Source: Schistosoma haematobium (Eukaryota; Platyhelminthes; Trematoda; Strigeidida; Schistosomatidae). Taken from it: DNA of 64,000 nt. The translations under genes and the position numbers were made by a program. A model generated the notes under the pieces. That model was not told where the DNA came from, searched no databases, and worked only from the letters and a program-made list of their open reading frames with translations. Positions 44,956 through 57,245 of this stretch are shown piece by piece; the first letter of the stretch is position 1, and each line of letters starts with the position of its first letter. The DNA lies in NCBI RefSeq assembly GCF_000699445.3, contig NC_067197.1:12096152-12160151 (forward strand). Direction: 5' to 3'.

Positions 44956-45579
44956 TGAAAATCTACTTAACTCAAAATAATAACCATCTACAGTGAACTA
45001 ATTCAATGAATATATTTTGCTTTAGGGCATTAATTCTTTCATTACAAGTATTTAGTCATGGTTCTATGAACAGTAATTGATTTCAGCTGTGTTATCTATA
45101 AAAGTTTATATTTTAGTTGAATAGTCATTAGTTATTATTATTTTTTGTCTTAAATTATCATATATCTATGGTTTTGATTTACCCCTATATTCCAATTAAC
45201 TATACTACTTATATATTTCTTAAGAGAACATGAATTGTTTTGTTTTGTTATTGTAAATGTTATGAATTTATGCATTATGTAATGTAAATGGAATACATCT
45301 AGGGGTTTATCTGTCTTGAATTCTAAGACAATTGGATATTTGTAACAAACGATAGATATTTACTTTATGATACATTACTTTATAAAATGGTTTTATAATT
45401 TGATAATTATATCCAATGAAGTTTTATGAAATACCATAACTTGATAGACTGTTACAAATATCTTTACTATACTTTACAATAGATACTCAAAATGAGGTTA
45501 TTAAAATGTTATTCCATTATGTAAATTATCTATAAAAGTTTCATACATTTGTTATAACTTGTCAATTGGCAGCCTCCTT
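44956..45579. other. AT-rich interval, no gene seen
   Basis: No feature recognised. Confidence 0.4.
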
Positions 45580-45935
45580 GAATATAATAGGCTACCAGCT
45601 CCTATCATCTAGATAATTCAACAAATTATCTGTTTCTTGGTTTATTTTAACAGATTATTATGTTAATGAATTGCATAACCTATTCAGTTAGGAAAGAGCA
45701 AAATTAGAGATATGGTGATTGGTGGCAATATACATTGAAAAGAATTTACCTTATTATATCGATATTAATTGACTGGACTGCTAATATCTAATTGGTGATC
45801 ACTCAATATGTTATCGTCAGGATCGATCAAGAAATAAGAAACGAAAACTTGTTGAAATACTTTATACTGAGAATTCTATATTGTATCAAAAATCTAATCT
45901 TGAATAAAGCTAATAATAATAATAAAGTTGACGAA
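45580..45935 (+). repeat. Interspersed repeat family D, copy 2
   Basis: Ends with 'gaaatac', 'gagaattct', 'gaataaagc' and an AAT tail (45910-45927), like 18413 and 50085. Confidence 0.7.
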
Positions 45936-45950
45936 GGCAAGAATAGTTAC

Positions 45951-46287
45951 TTCCTTACTTACGCATGTTACTCCTCGTGAAGGAGCATAGGTCGCTCAAC
46001 AGCAATCTCCATCCAACCCTGTCCTGGACAATCCTTTCAAGCTCCTTACAGTTGTTATTCATCCTTTTCATATCTGATTCTATTTCCCGACTTAATGTGT
46101 TCTTGGACCTTCCTCTTTTCCACTTCCCTTCAGGATTCCAAGTTAGGGCTTGCCTCGTGATGCAGTTTGATGGTTTGCGTAATGCATATCCTATTCATTT
46201 CCATCGCTTTTTCCTAATTTCCTCTTCAGATGGAGGTTGATTTGTTCTCTCCCACAGTAAATTGTTATTGATGGTATCCGGCCAATA
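45951..46287 (-). mobile_element. 5'-truncated RTE copy
   Basis: RTE 3' end on the minus strand, from WPDTI back to the terminal repeat at 45951-45962. It inserts close to the tail of repeat D. No convincing duplication. Confidence 0.8.
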
Positions 46288-46380
46288 ATACAGTATGCAC
46301 ATATGCCAATAACAAACTGAATAATTACAGTCCTAAGCATGAACGGGAAGTTTCAAGTAAATAATGCTTGGTGAATCTAA
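46288..46380 (+). repeat. Family-A repeat tail fragment
   Basis: 'gcacatatgccaataacaaa' and 'cagtcctaagcat' match the family-A flank. The RTE copy ends exactly here. Confidence 0.5.
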
Positions 46381-46804
46381 TATTATTATGCTTAGTTTGT
46401 AAGCAGATGATAAGAAACCGCGAAATATGATGAATTCATTTCATTCTGCTACAATAATTGTTCTTACTTTAGTCAAATCAATAAAAGTCCTCAAGAATGA
46501 GATTCTTTGACTGCCTCGATGTTTCACGTTTTATTATTTACTGAATGTTATTACAGTGATGTGATTTGAGTTTTGCTACTGAACTTTTCATAATAGTAAT
46601 TTCTGACGATTTCAGGAATAAAGTTTATGCTTGATTTCATCTGAATGTAATTGTCTGTTGTATCATTTATGAATGTCAATCGCTAGTGATTTATATTATA
46701 ATGCCAATGTAATACTTCGTGCAAATAATCTTCAAAACCGGATAATATCTTTACCAGTATAATCTTAGAATAAAAATCATTGTCTACAGATAGTAAATAA
46801 TTAG

Positions 46805-46868
46805 ATTTGATGAACTTGAAGTAAGACGAAACGCTTATGCGGGATTTCACTGCTTATAATATTCCATC
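46805..46868 (+). repeat. Decayed family-A ribozyme remnant
   Basis: Retains 'aagacgaaacgc' and 'gggatttcactgcttata'; the CTGANGA half is lost. Confidence 0.45.
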
Positions 46869-49599
46869 TATCCTATATTGATAATGAGGTTTATTTAAAT
46901 AAAAGATATTGAAAGAGGTCACAATTTTAAATTAATGGATATCAATAAAGGAAAGAGTCACTAGACGCGACTGGCTTAAGAGTAGGCATCAACCGAACAT
47001 GAATCAATTAACTTTTGAATGACCTTATTAGATGTTGAGCACAGATCCAATTGACATAAAATGAGTGGTAGTATATCACATATTTCCAACCATTCATCTT
47101 GGCACCCAATCAAACTCTTGCGCTAATAGTGGGATGCGAGTCATTTCTGAGGCCACTGTATGGCTGTCGTGTTTTGTTCTGAGTTTTGCTTCATCTAGCT
47201 TACAGTTTCATTGAAGTTGCTGTTGTTTGAAATAACCTGGAATTGTTTCTTTTAACTAAATTTGTGTTGTTTATTTTAGTTTATGTGAGCTGGATTAAGT
47301 TCTTTATCACTTTCGACAATGGAGAAGTGTGGTGAATTAATTGCGCTGTAGATTACCATTTTCTGAATGTCAAAGAATAAATTCATTGTCCAAAACATTG
47401 GCTTTTCATAATGTCGTGTCATGTTTAAGTCATGACTATTCCCCGTTCCATCACTAAACTGCGCCGCTTCATGTTGACATGTGATTATCAAGCAGTTTGT
47501 GCGGTGTTATAGTGGTTTCAGTCTAAAAGGAAATCTAGATTACATCAAAGCTTGTAGTCAAATATGTTAAACATACATGAAATTACTCTAGCTCATAAGA
47601 AAGTCCTAGTAAGTTTTAGTAAGTTGTATAGCGTCAAAGTGCTTTAACTGTCCTGACTAGTCAATTCCAAGTGGATTCTAGGACTTCCAGGAAAATCAGA
47701 GGCTATTTAATAATAGTTGATTGATTTCTGCATCCAGCTGTTGACGATCGAGATAATCTAGCCTCTATTCCCTTGGATGTGTTGAAAAGAAAATTGTGTA
47801 AAGTGTAAAATATTGTTCAGAAATGATAATATCCACTTCCAATGAATCAAGAAAATGCCGTTATCCAATTAAACAAACCTTTATTTATTTTCGTAGAAAC
47901 AAAAAACATATTACAGTGTTTATCACTAAACTTTGTTTTTAGTATGTAAATGTGTATAACTTTGACACCACAAGGAGCAATTCTTTGATTTTTATTAATT
48001 ACAGCTGATTTCAGTTTGAAATACTTCTGTGTCATCGGTTAATAGGACGTACTGTTGTCATGCAATAGAGTGTAGTGAATAAATTTTAAAATCCGAAATA
48101 GGTATTTTCTGTCAATGGTAGTTAGTCGCCATTAATCTTTGTACAGGTTGGTAACTGTATTTGTAACATGTTTAGAGAATGTAGATATAGGTGGATACAT
48201 GTCATGTACACAGATCTGAACAGCTGTGCTTACTAACTTGTTTGTTGATCACATAATACGTAGTTACAGTTCATGTTATAGTGACAATGCGAAACTACCA
48301 CGTCTGTATCACATATCTATTTATTCCAATGCATTGAAGTTTCTTGGGGAGATCATATTGAAGTCTTTGTTACAACACTCATATGGCGTTGTATGGGAGT
48401 ACTACTGCCCTCACATTTTTGCGCATTTTAACGACTTAGTTTCTTAAAGTTCCAGATCTCTTTAATTCAGTAATTTTATGTCATTTAAAATTCAGACAGT
48501 TTCAGAACTTGGTATTTGACTGCATTATCTTAGATTAATACACATATTCATTCCATACTTGATTATTATATCACCTGATAAGAATGGTTTTATTTCTCAG
48601 TCATCTGATTTCCGCATGCGAGTAAGAACTGGATGTAAATTAGCTTGTGTAAATCGCATTTCATAGACTTAATACCATTCTCAAGTTTGCCTATTTCAGC
48701 ACTGAGCAGTTGTTAACTCGCAATTTACTAGACAGACTATTCCACCTAACTATAATTTAAAAACTTAGTGATTTCTTGCTGCAATCTTTAATTTCCATAT
48801 CATCTACCATGTAACCATCACCATCCTCATAAACTAGTCGATATAGTCCATCAATTAGTTTAGGACGAAATCATTAGAAACTGATAAAAATACTCATATC
48901 CTTATAACGTTGCTCATTAATTTCTGGTTTAGATCAATAGCCAATGTGAATTTAGTATGGTTGTATTTAGAAAAAAATATCAAATGACCGAAAGGCTTAA
49001 GTGAAAGCGAATAGTTTTTCAACTTGTTATGGGTATCCATTTGTAAATAACACATGAGTAAAGTTAGTTTGGTTTGCTACAATGCACTTAGATGATCAAG
49101 TACAACGAAATTCTTCTACTATGCTGAACTTAATCTAAAAAAGTAACTTCAGAATTACGAAATCATTTTTCGGATTATTTATTCAAATAATACCAAGTTA
49201 ATTGACCTCTTTTATGTGTTCTTGTTGAGTTACTACATGGAATATGTCAGTTCATTTAGGAAATAAAAGAAATAAGGTGACTATTAGAGCACAATTTTGC
49301 ACAGTGAAAATTGAAATAAACACATTTCTATTTAACGTACTCTTATTATAGTTTAGAAGGTACCAAATGGAATGTAATCCCATGGAGCATAATTCAAAAT
49401 CTAACACAGTTATCACACATATGTATTAAAACTTCAGTCATTACATTTTTGCTTGACAGATACTATATTATGAATTTGAATGTTATAGAAGATTAGATAT
49501 ATGAGATAGGATTCTCATCCTTCTGTAACATCATGTTTGGTGTAAATCCCTTTTAAGTACAGGATAATAGGTCTACCTACAACCCTTTGATTGTTATCA
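46869..49599. other. Long AT-rich interval, no gene seen
   Basis: 2.7 kb with no recognised repeat. Slightly less AT-rich around 47050-47480 and 48220-48450, where a 73-codon frame lies, but no coding signal I would defend. It is the cleanest single-copy-like stretch here and could be intron or intergenic. Confidence 0.45.
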
Positions 49600-49725
49600 T
49601 TGACTCATAAACTACCTTGATTGGTTTAATAATCTCATATATGCATATAAATATTACTGTATATTAGAGTAAAGCCTGATGAGGATCTAATTGAAAACAA
49701 TATTGTTCGCTTATATATGTTGTTC
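49600..49725 (+). repeat. Penelope-like terminal repeat fragment
   Basis: Third copy of the arm at 16753-16895: 'cttgattggtttaataatct', 'taaagcctgatgaggatcta', 'gttcgcttatatatgttgtt'. Confidence 0.6.
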
Positions 49726-50084
49726 TAAATTTACAATATGGGAATATTTTTAAAAAAAAAGTCTATAGCCTGTTAATTATCTTCTATCTCGACTCCACAT
49801 TTCATAAGAACATATTCAAACACCATAAATATTTTCTCTTACGCAAACTTAACTGTTCAACAATAACTTTGAAAACATACATTCGTTCGTTTAACTTGGT
49901 ATCTGAATAATCATTAGCTACCATCCGTTTTTAAAATATGTCATCAGTCATTTAACTCCTTCCGCATACAACATATTTTGAAGACAATAATAAGTAGGAT
50001 TTCAAAAATTATATAAACAGTTATTTGAGTACATATTAACTGTCAGTTACTAGCTAAATCTTAATCTTTTTTTGTTTTTTTTTC
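49726..50084. other. AT-rich interval, no gene seen
   Basis: No feature recognised. Confidence 0.4.
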
Positions 50085-50470
50085 ATCATTATAAGCTTTA
50101 TTCAATATTATATTTTTGGTACAATATAGAATTCTCAGCACAAAGTATTTCAACAAGTTTCCGTTTCTTACTTCTTGGTCGATATTGAGTGATCGCCAGT
50201 TAGATGTTAGCAGTCCAGTAAATGAACATCTGAATAATGTATATACTTTTCTCTGCATATTGCCAGAGACCACATTATCTCTCATTGGGCTTTTTGTAAA
50301 GTTGACAACGAAAGGTTGTACACTTTTCAGAAATACACCAGGATAGGTTATGCGATTAATAGACATAATGATATATTAAAACAAACAAAAATAGATAACT
50401 TGCTGAAATATCTAGATGGCAGGAACAGGTAGCACGGATGCTCAAGCAGGCCGCCTATAATATTATTCAC
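50085..50470 (-). repeat. Interspersed repeat family D, copy 3
   Basis: Minus-strand copy, the least damaged of the three. A 101-codon frame on the minus strand (50366-50061) is not shared by the other copies. On the minus strand it ends with an AATAAA signal and an A-rich tail. Confidence 0.7.
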
Positions 50471-50525
50471 ACTATAGGTTTACCTAATGTCCTTACGAGA
50501 TCTCAAATCTAGTAATTAGATTACT

Positions 50526-51071
50526 CACTTACTTACGCCTGTTACTCCTCGTGAAGGAGCGTAGGCCGCTCAACAGCAAACTCCACCCAACCCTGTCCCG
50601 GACAATCCTTTCTAGCTCCTTCCAGTTGTTATTCATCCTGTTCATATCTGCTTCTATTATCCGACGTAATGTGTTCTTAGGCCTTCCTCTTTTCCACTTT
50701 CCTTCAGGATTCCAAGTTAGGGCTTGCCTCGTGATGCAGTTTGATGGTTTGCGTAATGTATATCCTATCTATTTCCATCGTCTTTTCCTAATTCCTCTTC
50801 AGCTGGAAGCTGGTTTGTTCTCTCACAGAGAAGGCTGTTACTGATGGTATCCGGCCAATGTATGTTGAGTATCTTGCGTAGACAACCATTTATAAATACT
50901 TGTACCTTCTTGATGATGATTGTAGTAGTTCTCCAATTTTCAGCTCCATACAGTAGAACTGTCTTGACGTTCGTATTGAAGATTGTGACTATGATGATGG
51001 TTGAGAGTTGTTTTGAGTTCCATATGTCCTTCAATTGCAGGAATGCGGCCCATGCTTTGCCAATCCTCGCC
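50526..51071 (-). mobile_element. 5'-truncated RTE copy
   Basis: Minus-strand RTE from before the TVLLYGAE block to the terminal repeat. Flanks 50513-50525 and 51072-51084 match at 12 of 13 (taattagat.act). The frame 51034-50765 is open for 89 codons. Confidence 0.87.
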
Positions 51072-51084
51072 TAATTAGATAACT

Positions 51085-51579
51085 AGATCATATTTTTAAA
51101 ATGCAATTATTTAACCATGTTTTATAAAGAGAGTATTAACAAACAATTATATTTAAGTAATCCGACAAATATCATGTACATTAGATAGTTAACGCACTCT
51201 AAGGTATTCGAATCCATATTCACAGTGGCAAAACTTTACACAAGTCCATCTGTAAATAGGAGTTAATATCATTTATAGACCTTAGAGATTATCAAAATCT
51301 CTATTTATTAAGTTACAATTTTATTAATTTATCTGAGTATCTTGATATCGTGGTGGACTATATTTGGATGTTAAGCGATTGGAGACACTATGCAGGAAGT
51401 TGTAGACCTTAAATTTAAATTAGTAAGCATCTATTATCAAGGCATATCTTTAATCTTTATGAAAAAAAGAAATGAACACATCCTGTTGGATTCAAACAAA
51501 CCTACCTATTGAGTTATTCAGTTTAATCTGGGCTCTAAAACAAAAGTCTTTAAACAACGTTTGTTACTTATTCAAGTAA
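51085..51579. other. AT-rich interval, no gene seen
   Basis: No feature recognised. Confidence 0.4.
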
Positions 51580-51725
51580 AAATGGATAGTGGCTAGCAGT
51601 GGAATCCAAGACGGGTATTTCGTCCTATTTGGGACTCGTCAGCTGGATGTAATTGCATCCCAGAGTTGATGTTCACTCCGGGACTCAATTGCAGTCCTAA
51701 ATAACAATGGGAAGGTACAAGTAAA
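51580..51725 (-). repeat. Family-A hammerhead repeat
   Basis: Short unit with ribozyme and the start of the head; the B-box region is cut at 'gggactc' and continues into the family flank. Confidence 0.75.
51605..51648 (-). ncRNA. Type I hammerhead ribozyme, family A, core intact
   Basis: Minus strand: CCAG, CTGACGAG, TCC-CAAATA-GGA, GAAA, TACCCG, GTC then TTGG. Core intact; stem I has one G-U pair; stem III reduced to about two pairs. Predicted cleavage between 51610 and 51609. Confidence 0.72.
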
Positions 51726-52394
51726 ACTTACTTATGCTTAAGTATAGTACAAAACAGATATATATATACAGAATGCTAAGGAGAACATTCAAGTATATGT
51801 TAACGACACGTGTCTTAAATAGTAATCAAATTCTAATTAATATCATGTATCTAGTCAAATAATTATGCTAATAATGATACACATTCATCTATTTGACCGT
51901 ATAATAATCGAACCTCTTCGAAAGAAAAAAAAAACCCAATATCCCATTAGTCATACAAATACATCTTGTTCTTTAGCATATGAATGTTTGGCTAAATAAG
52001 CATTTATGTATCTGTATATCATTTAGTGCATATATCTACTAAACAAAATGCATTAAATTGTCGTTACACCGTTTTTTTTAATCATTCTGCATTAAAGAAT
52101 AATGTTTATCATTTAATAAGCACACGTGTATATGAATAATATTTAGGCACTTAGATCTTTAGTTTAAGTAATGCTGAATAATAATTGCCTGTCCATTTAT
52201 ACATTGATATCATCAAAATGAATTAATTTAACCAAAAAGTATAGAAATTCATTGTTTCTACTTAGAACACCGGAAGTCATATGACTAACTAGTACGAAAA
52301 CACAATGAAGCAGGTGGAGTTCAGGTGTGCTGGGTGTCAGAGAGGTATCCATTATAAGCAACAGAAAACTATGAAATAGTATTGTGAATTGATT
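51726..52394. other. AT-rich interval, no gene seen
   Basis: No feature recognised. Confidence 0.4.
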
Positions 52395-52570
52395 AAATTT
52401 AAACATATACGATGTTGAATTCTGGGTCAGTCGTCTACAGATTAAACATTTATGTATCAAACTAAAGATTCTGGCTCCGATCCCCAGTGCTAAGATCGTG
52501 GATCTTCACTGGTGATGAGTTTTATACTAGGGCAAAAAGGCTACCTAGTATTTTCAAGTTTTAAAACAAC
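52395..52570 (+). repeat. Decayed family-C repeat
   Basis: Recognisable by 'ctgggtcagtcgtctacaga', a ruined B box and 'actggtgatgagttttatac'. No functional ribozyme. Confidence 0.5.
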
Positions 52571-52986
52571 AAATATCACTGTTATTAATGTGGACAGTAT
52601 TAGTGCTCATATTTTTCTAGGAGATTTCTGGTATCCAATCTCTGTTTATTTATGTGTATTAAACCATGGATATTTCTAAAACGGGTTGTTACGTAATTAC
52701 CTATCTAGACAATTAAATTAAGGCTGAAATGAGACATCGTACTATAGTAGCCCAAATACGAGTTCCGTAACTGCTTTATTTTATGTGGTGTTCAAATACT
52801 AAATATATATGAATATCTTATAGACTGAAAAGTAATATATTATTGCTGGGAAGTGAATAAAAGATAATAAGTAGCGACTTAAATAGACATCGTATCAAAT
52901 TAAAACTCAAATCTGTATATTCACTGTACATTCACTCGACAGATCAATACAACACTGAAATCAACATAATATTTACTAATAATTAG

Positions 52987-53456
52987 TAGCAGTAGTAGTT
53001 GGACCAATAAACAGCTGTTGTAGCTTATTCTGTGACGTTTTGCCACAACGTCTATCAAGCCGCAAGCTATAAAACTTGAAACCTTGCTTTTGAGGAGGTC
53101 AGGAAAATCCTTCAAAAAAGAAAGCCAGAAAAGGCTCTGAAAACGCTGAAAAACATCTTATCCAATCAGTATTCAATAGAAGTTTTACCAGAAACATCTA
53201 GAAATTGAAACGTAATATGCCGCGTTTCTGATTGGATGATTATCTATACTACTATTATGTTTAGCAGCGTCCCAGAAATTTTCGGAAGCTGAAGGCCATG
53301 TAAAATACTATAAATACCCTAGATTTACTGTACAGAAACGAACCTTAGAATAAAACGTTTTTCTATATTTCGCGCCTTTTCTCTCGCGTTCAAGTCGCTG
53401 TTTAAGTTTGGCCTTAGGGTTACTAGTAAGAGCTTAGGGATTGAATCTAGCGTTCA
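52987..53456 (+). mobile_element. Candidate solo LTR
   Basis: Contains a TATA box (actataaataccc, about 53306-53318) followed about 40 bp later by AATAAA (53349-53354), the compact promoter/polyadenylation layout of an LTR. ATTAG occurs at 52982-52986 and 53457-53461 and may be a 5-bp duplication, but the left end would then be TA rather than TG. Could instead be a host promoter. Confidence 0.4.
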
Positions 53457-53719
53457 ATTAGAACATTTATCACTCTCAGTATACAACACATCCATATTAT
53501 CACTCTTTCATCATGTTAAAATCGATTAGGCTACATATTTCTCATATTCATTAAGTCAGTTATCATTCATAACGTAAAGTGTCTTTATAATAAATATCTT
53601 TTATACAAAATATCATATACAAACTAAAGTACCGATCTAAAAGAGATAATGTTTTGAATTCAATTGTTGTGTTTCTACTAAGCTAAGTCCTATCGTCAAG
53701 AGTTTACATATTTTTATAT

Positions 53720-54153
53720 TGTTAGAGATGTTAGATCCCCAGAACTCACTTGGTAAATAAACTATTTTTATAATTTTATTTTAAAATTTTGAATTTTCTT
53801 GTTCTCACGCCAAAAGCGCTCATTTTCACCTTCATGTCGTATTTTCCCACTTGGGAGAATCTTAAACGCTATTGGTGAGTTGTATCTTTTAGTATGCTAT
53901 TTTGTAACGTTTCCCAATGACAATTTATTGCCCTCTCTCTCTTCTGTATATATATATACGTTTAGTTTGTGCCTATTGTTTTCGCTCGTGCTTCTAGCTG
54001 CTTGCGAAATGTATCTCCCCGTTCGAACTTGAACTTCTTTCTCTGGTTAGAGGGACTGGGACATATCACAATCGCTAGCTTATTAGTCTTTGGTCACGGA
54101 GTCTTTGTTCCATTCTCAGACTAAGTGAACTCGTAATCGCTTCAAAAATAGTA
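53720..54153 (+). mobile_element. Solo LTR, family L1, copy 3
   Basis: Begins TGTTAGAGATGTTAGATCC, same order of blocks as 25400-25815, and ends at 'aaaatagta'. Flanks TATAT and TATGC match at only 3 of 5, so the copy is older. No internal region. Confidence 0.72.
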
Positions 54154-54555
54154 TATGCCTACTTAGTTACAAATAGTCATTAATGATTTTTCATTTTACC
54201 GTACTTACACATCACTTTCATCTTTTTAATTCATACGATAATATACACAAAACTTAATATTTTCTACTTTATAACCTATAATTAATTCTATCATAATAAA
54301 TGATAGTTCATTTTCTTCCCTTGAAGCTCTTCTATTTTATTGAAAGAAGAATATACCTTTCATTAAAATATACATTACAATTATATTGTATTATGATTTA
54401 TTCAATAACTACTCATTATTGTAACCAAAAAAAAAGAAACAAAAAAGAGAATGAGAATAATCCATGAAATGAGTAGTATTTAACTGTTTCACAGTGAAAA
54501 CTATGGGGGAAAATAAGAAAAAACAAATTATGCAATATAATAATCATTCCAAGAA

Positions 54556-54558
<3 letters not shown>

Positions 54559-54633
<75 letters not shown>
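54559..54633. repeat. (TA)n microsatellite, 75 bp
   Basis: Uninterrupted TA dinucleotides; the longest such tract in the window. Confidence 0.95.
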
Positions 54634-54635
<2 letters not shown>

Positions 54636-54889
54636 AAACGAAATTGAGTAGTATAGTATATTGAATGTTAAAAAATGTGTTTCATAGAAGCATACATCTC
54701 TTCATGATAGGTGATATATATAATGGGATTAAGAACCAAAATGATATTATTTTACTGATTGTAATTTCTGCTCAACATTACTTCCATGTTGATTATTCAG
54801 TATGGTGCTCGTTCCAGCCGAACTAGTTGGTGAAGCCTAGTGGGCACTTTTGAAGAAGAGACTACACCGTAGCAAAACACAACTACCGG

Positions 54890-55690
54890 GCTCAATAGTT
54901 GTTTTTGCAAGTTTTTTGTCTTTGATTTTACTTCCTGTCCGGTGATTATACCTTTCTTAGTTGGTAGGCTCTTATTACAGCCAGGATAATAACATTTATT
55001 TAGGTTATTTAAGGAGTTATTTTTATTTACGCTGGTTTTAGTTTCAGTTTTAGGTAGATTGTTTTGTGGGGTGACACGACTGGATATGCTTATTAAGACA
55101 GCCCTGAGTCATATGTCGTATTACAGTCAGCTAAGGGACATTTATAAAGTGATTTGGTACTAGGTTTGTTTTGATGGTAATTTCTATAATGCTTGTTTAT
55201 TTCTTTAATTGTCGCAAACATTCCAGTGCAACTTTCATTTTCACATACATGATTTAGTGAGTGCTTTTACATTATCTTGGGGAAATATTCTTGATATGCA
55301 TTGAGTTTAACCTTATTGGGTTGGTTTATTCAGTTCCTAGGTAGTCGTTCGTCCATTTCGTCAATGTCTTGGTGTAGTTGTCTTAATCAGTCTTTGGTAT
55401 GTGCTATCCTATTGTTGCGTGGGTTTTCAAAGTTACTATTTGGAGACCTCATCATTAGGCTATTTGCTCTTTTATGTGCAGTCTACCATAGGTTTAGCCT
55501 ATTTTGCATGATTTTATAAGCTAGGTTTGACAAGTTTATTTTGAGTTGTTCGACAGTAAGGTGTTTTCTATCGTTTATGCTTAAGATCATCCGTCTTTTT
55601 GTATTTAGAACTGTTTTTAATCTGATCCAATCTTGCTTCAGTGTGGTATTTGTTTTGTTTTCCAGTGGGATAGTTTACTCAGTATAACAT
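54890..55690 (-). pseudogene. Decayed C2H2 zinc-finger ORF, probably from a retroelement
   Basis: Minus-strand translation from about 55690 gives long colinear open stretches broken by single stops: LSNLAYKIMQNRLNLW, LRQLHQDIDEMDERLPRN, then CENESCTGMFATIKEINKHY followed by RNYH (C-x4-C-x12-H-x4-H, about 55173-55247), a second finger beginning YKCPLADCNTTYDSG and, after a one-base shift, LNKHIQSCH, and a third half-finger CYYPGCNKSLPTKKG. At least five stops and one shift. Tandem fingers at an N-terminus occur in R2-like LINEs, but no reverse transcriptase follows; a host zinc-finger pseudogene is also possible. Confidence 0.5.
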
Positions 55691-56369
55691 CAATTTATTT
55701 GAGTGTTATGTTTATTCAAAATACGATATTCTTGTATTAAGTTAATGTGACTATTCTCAGCATGACATACAGGGTGCGATTTGTTATAACTTTGAGTATT
55801 TTTTTCGTATATATGATTTCATCCTAATTAAGGATCAAAATCGGGGTACAGTCAATACATATTAGGTATATTTTCGACTAGGGTCGTCATCGTGTTTTCA
55901 AGTTAATAAATCTTCAGTTGTATCAGTTTTCATGTTCTTACTTCGTGTCGTAGGAATTGCAATGGTTACTCGTCGTTTTTTTTTCAAGTATAAGTGATAA
56001 GTGACATGGATATAACACTACGTCATACTACAGAATACATCTTCAACATTATGTTTTAACAACCTATGAACAACTTGAAAACTAGGATAGAACAACAATT
56101 TACTAATGCACAAATTCAAAACTGTTTTCTGGCCTAAATCAATTAGTAAAAAATGAAGAATGTAAGTTATTAAAAAAATTAGTGATTTTCAGGCTACTTT
56201 AAAATGACCATTTACGTCGAAATATTGTAAAACATGAAATATATGCTGAACGAATAACCAGAAGTGAAATAATTCAATAGTATACCATTATTGAATGAAT
56301 AAACACTAGATTAGATATAGACTTAAGAGAGATAAATTTACATGGAAGTGTTAAATAACATAGATTGAA
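55691..56369. other. AT-rich interval, no gene seen
   Basis: The right part may be a more decayed extension of the zinc-finger ORF; nothing else recognised. Confidence 0.35.
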
Positions 56370-56640
56370 TAATGACTCACTGAAGACATTGGTGGACGGT
56401 GGTGCAATTTCATGGATTGGTTGAAGTTAGACATTAATACAGTTGGATGCCGTCTCACTGGTATAAAGCTTAAGCTTTCGTGAGCGAGGGCGAGAACATG
56501 GATGCGAACTTCTGAGGAGTCTCATACAATGGTAAAATGACCGTCCAGTGCTTCCAGTTTTTCCATAGTGGTCTAACTTTAATTAACTCATGAATTCAAC
56601 TAGTAAATTAATACAATCTAAAAAACACCATCTGATAGTA
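56370..56640 (+). repeat. Decayed family-C repeat
   Basis: Head, damaged A/B boxes, ribozyme block CTGAGGAG with GAAA lost, GTC then CAGTGC, and the common tail. Confidence 0.65.
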
Positions 56641-57245
56641 GATTAACTAACCATAAAGTTATATAATCACTTACATTTTCGTACGGTAGACAATCCATTC
56701 TTGTTATAGAAGAAATATGAAGCAATTTAAGCACTGAATCATTCAGTTGATTTATTCGAATCACATTTGTTCTTATTACTATTTTATTGAAGCCATTGTT
56801 TCCATCTGTAACTATGGTGAGCTCTGTGGTCATATGATGCATTTACTCTTTTAAGGGCATTTACGAGTTTTTTTATAACCGTAACTAGTATCCAAGTAAA
56901 ATGATGTAGTGTGTATTAACTGTAAAAACTAATTAAGATAGTACATTATATCTAAAATGTAATAGATTTTTAGACTTTGTCTACTCATAAAAAATTATTA
57001 TATTTATAAGAACATTCATCTAGATGCAATCGAATAGTCTCATAGTATTTGGGACAATAAGAATGAAGAATGTCGTTGTGAGCTAAATCCAATGTTCCAC
57101 CTGGTAATTTGATCCAGGCTTTTTTCAAGGCAATATAATGAAACATCAAAATTTATTAATTATAATTACCAAGCGAAACATTAAATTTACTTCTAATTTA
57201 TACACTGATATATTATAAATATATTCATCCTTTTTAGTTGTCATT
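56641..57245. other. AT-rich interval, no gene seen
   Basis: No feature recognised. Confidence 0.4.

Noticed and set aside
47050..47500. Slightly GC-richer stretch as an exon cluster
   Set aside because: No frame longer than about 70 codons, no splice-site pattern that holds together, no recognisable protein.
49670..49715. 'CTGATGAGGATCTAATTGAAAAC' type motif in the Penelope-like arm (also 16300-16340) as a hammerhead
   Set aside because: The CUGAUGA and GAAA boxes are present, but the segment between them cannot form a stem II closed next to the core and no stem I or III partner is seen.
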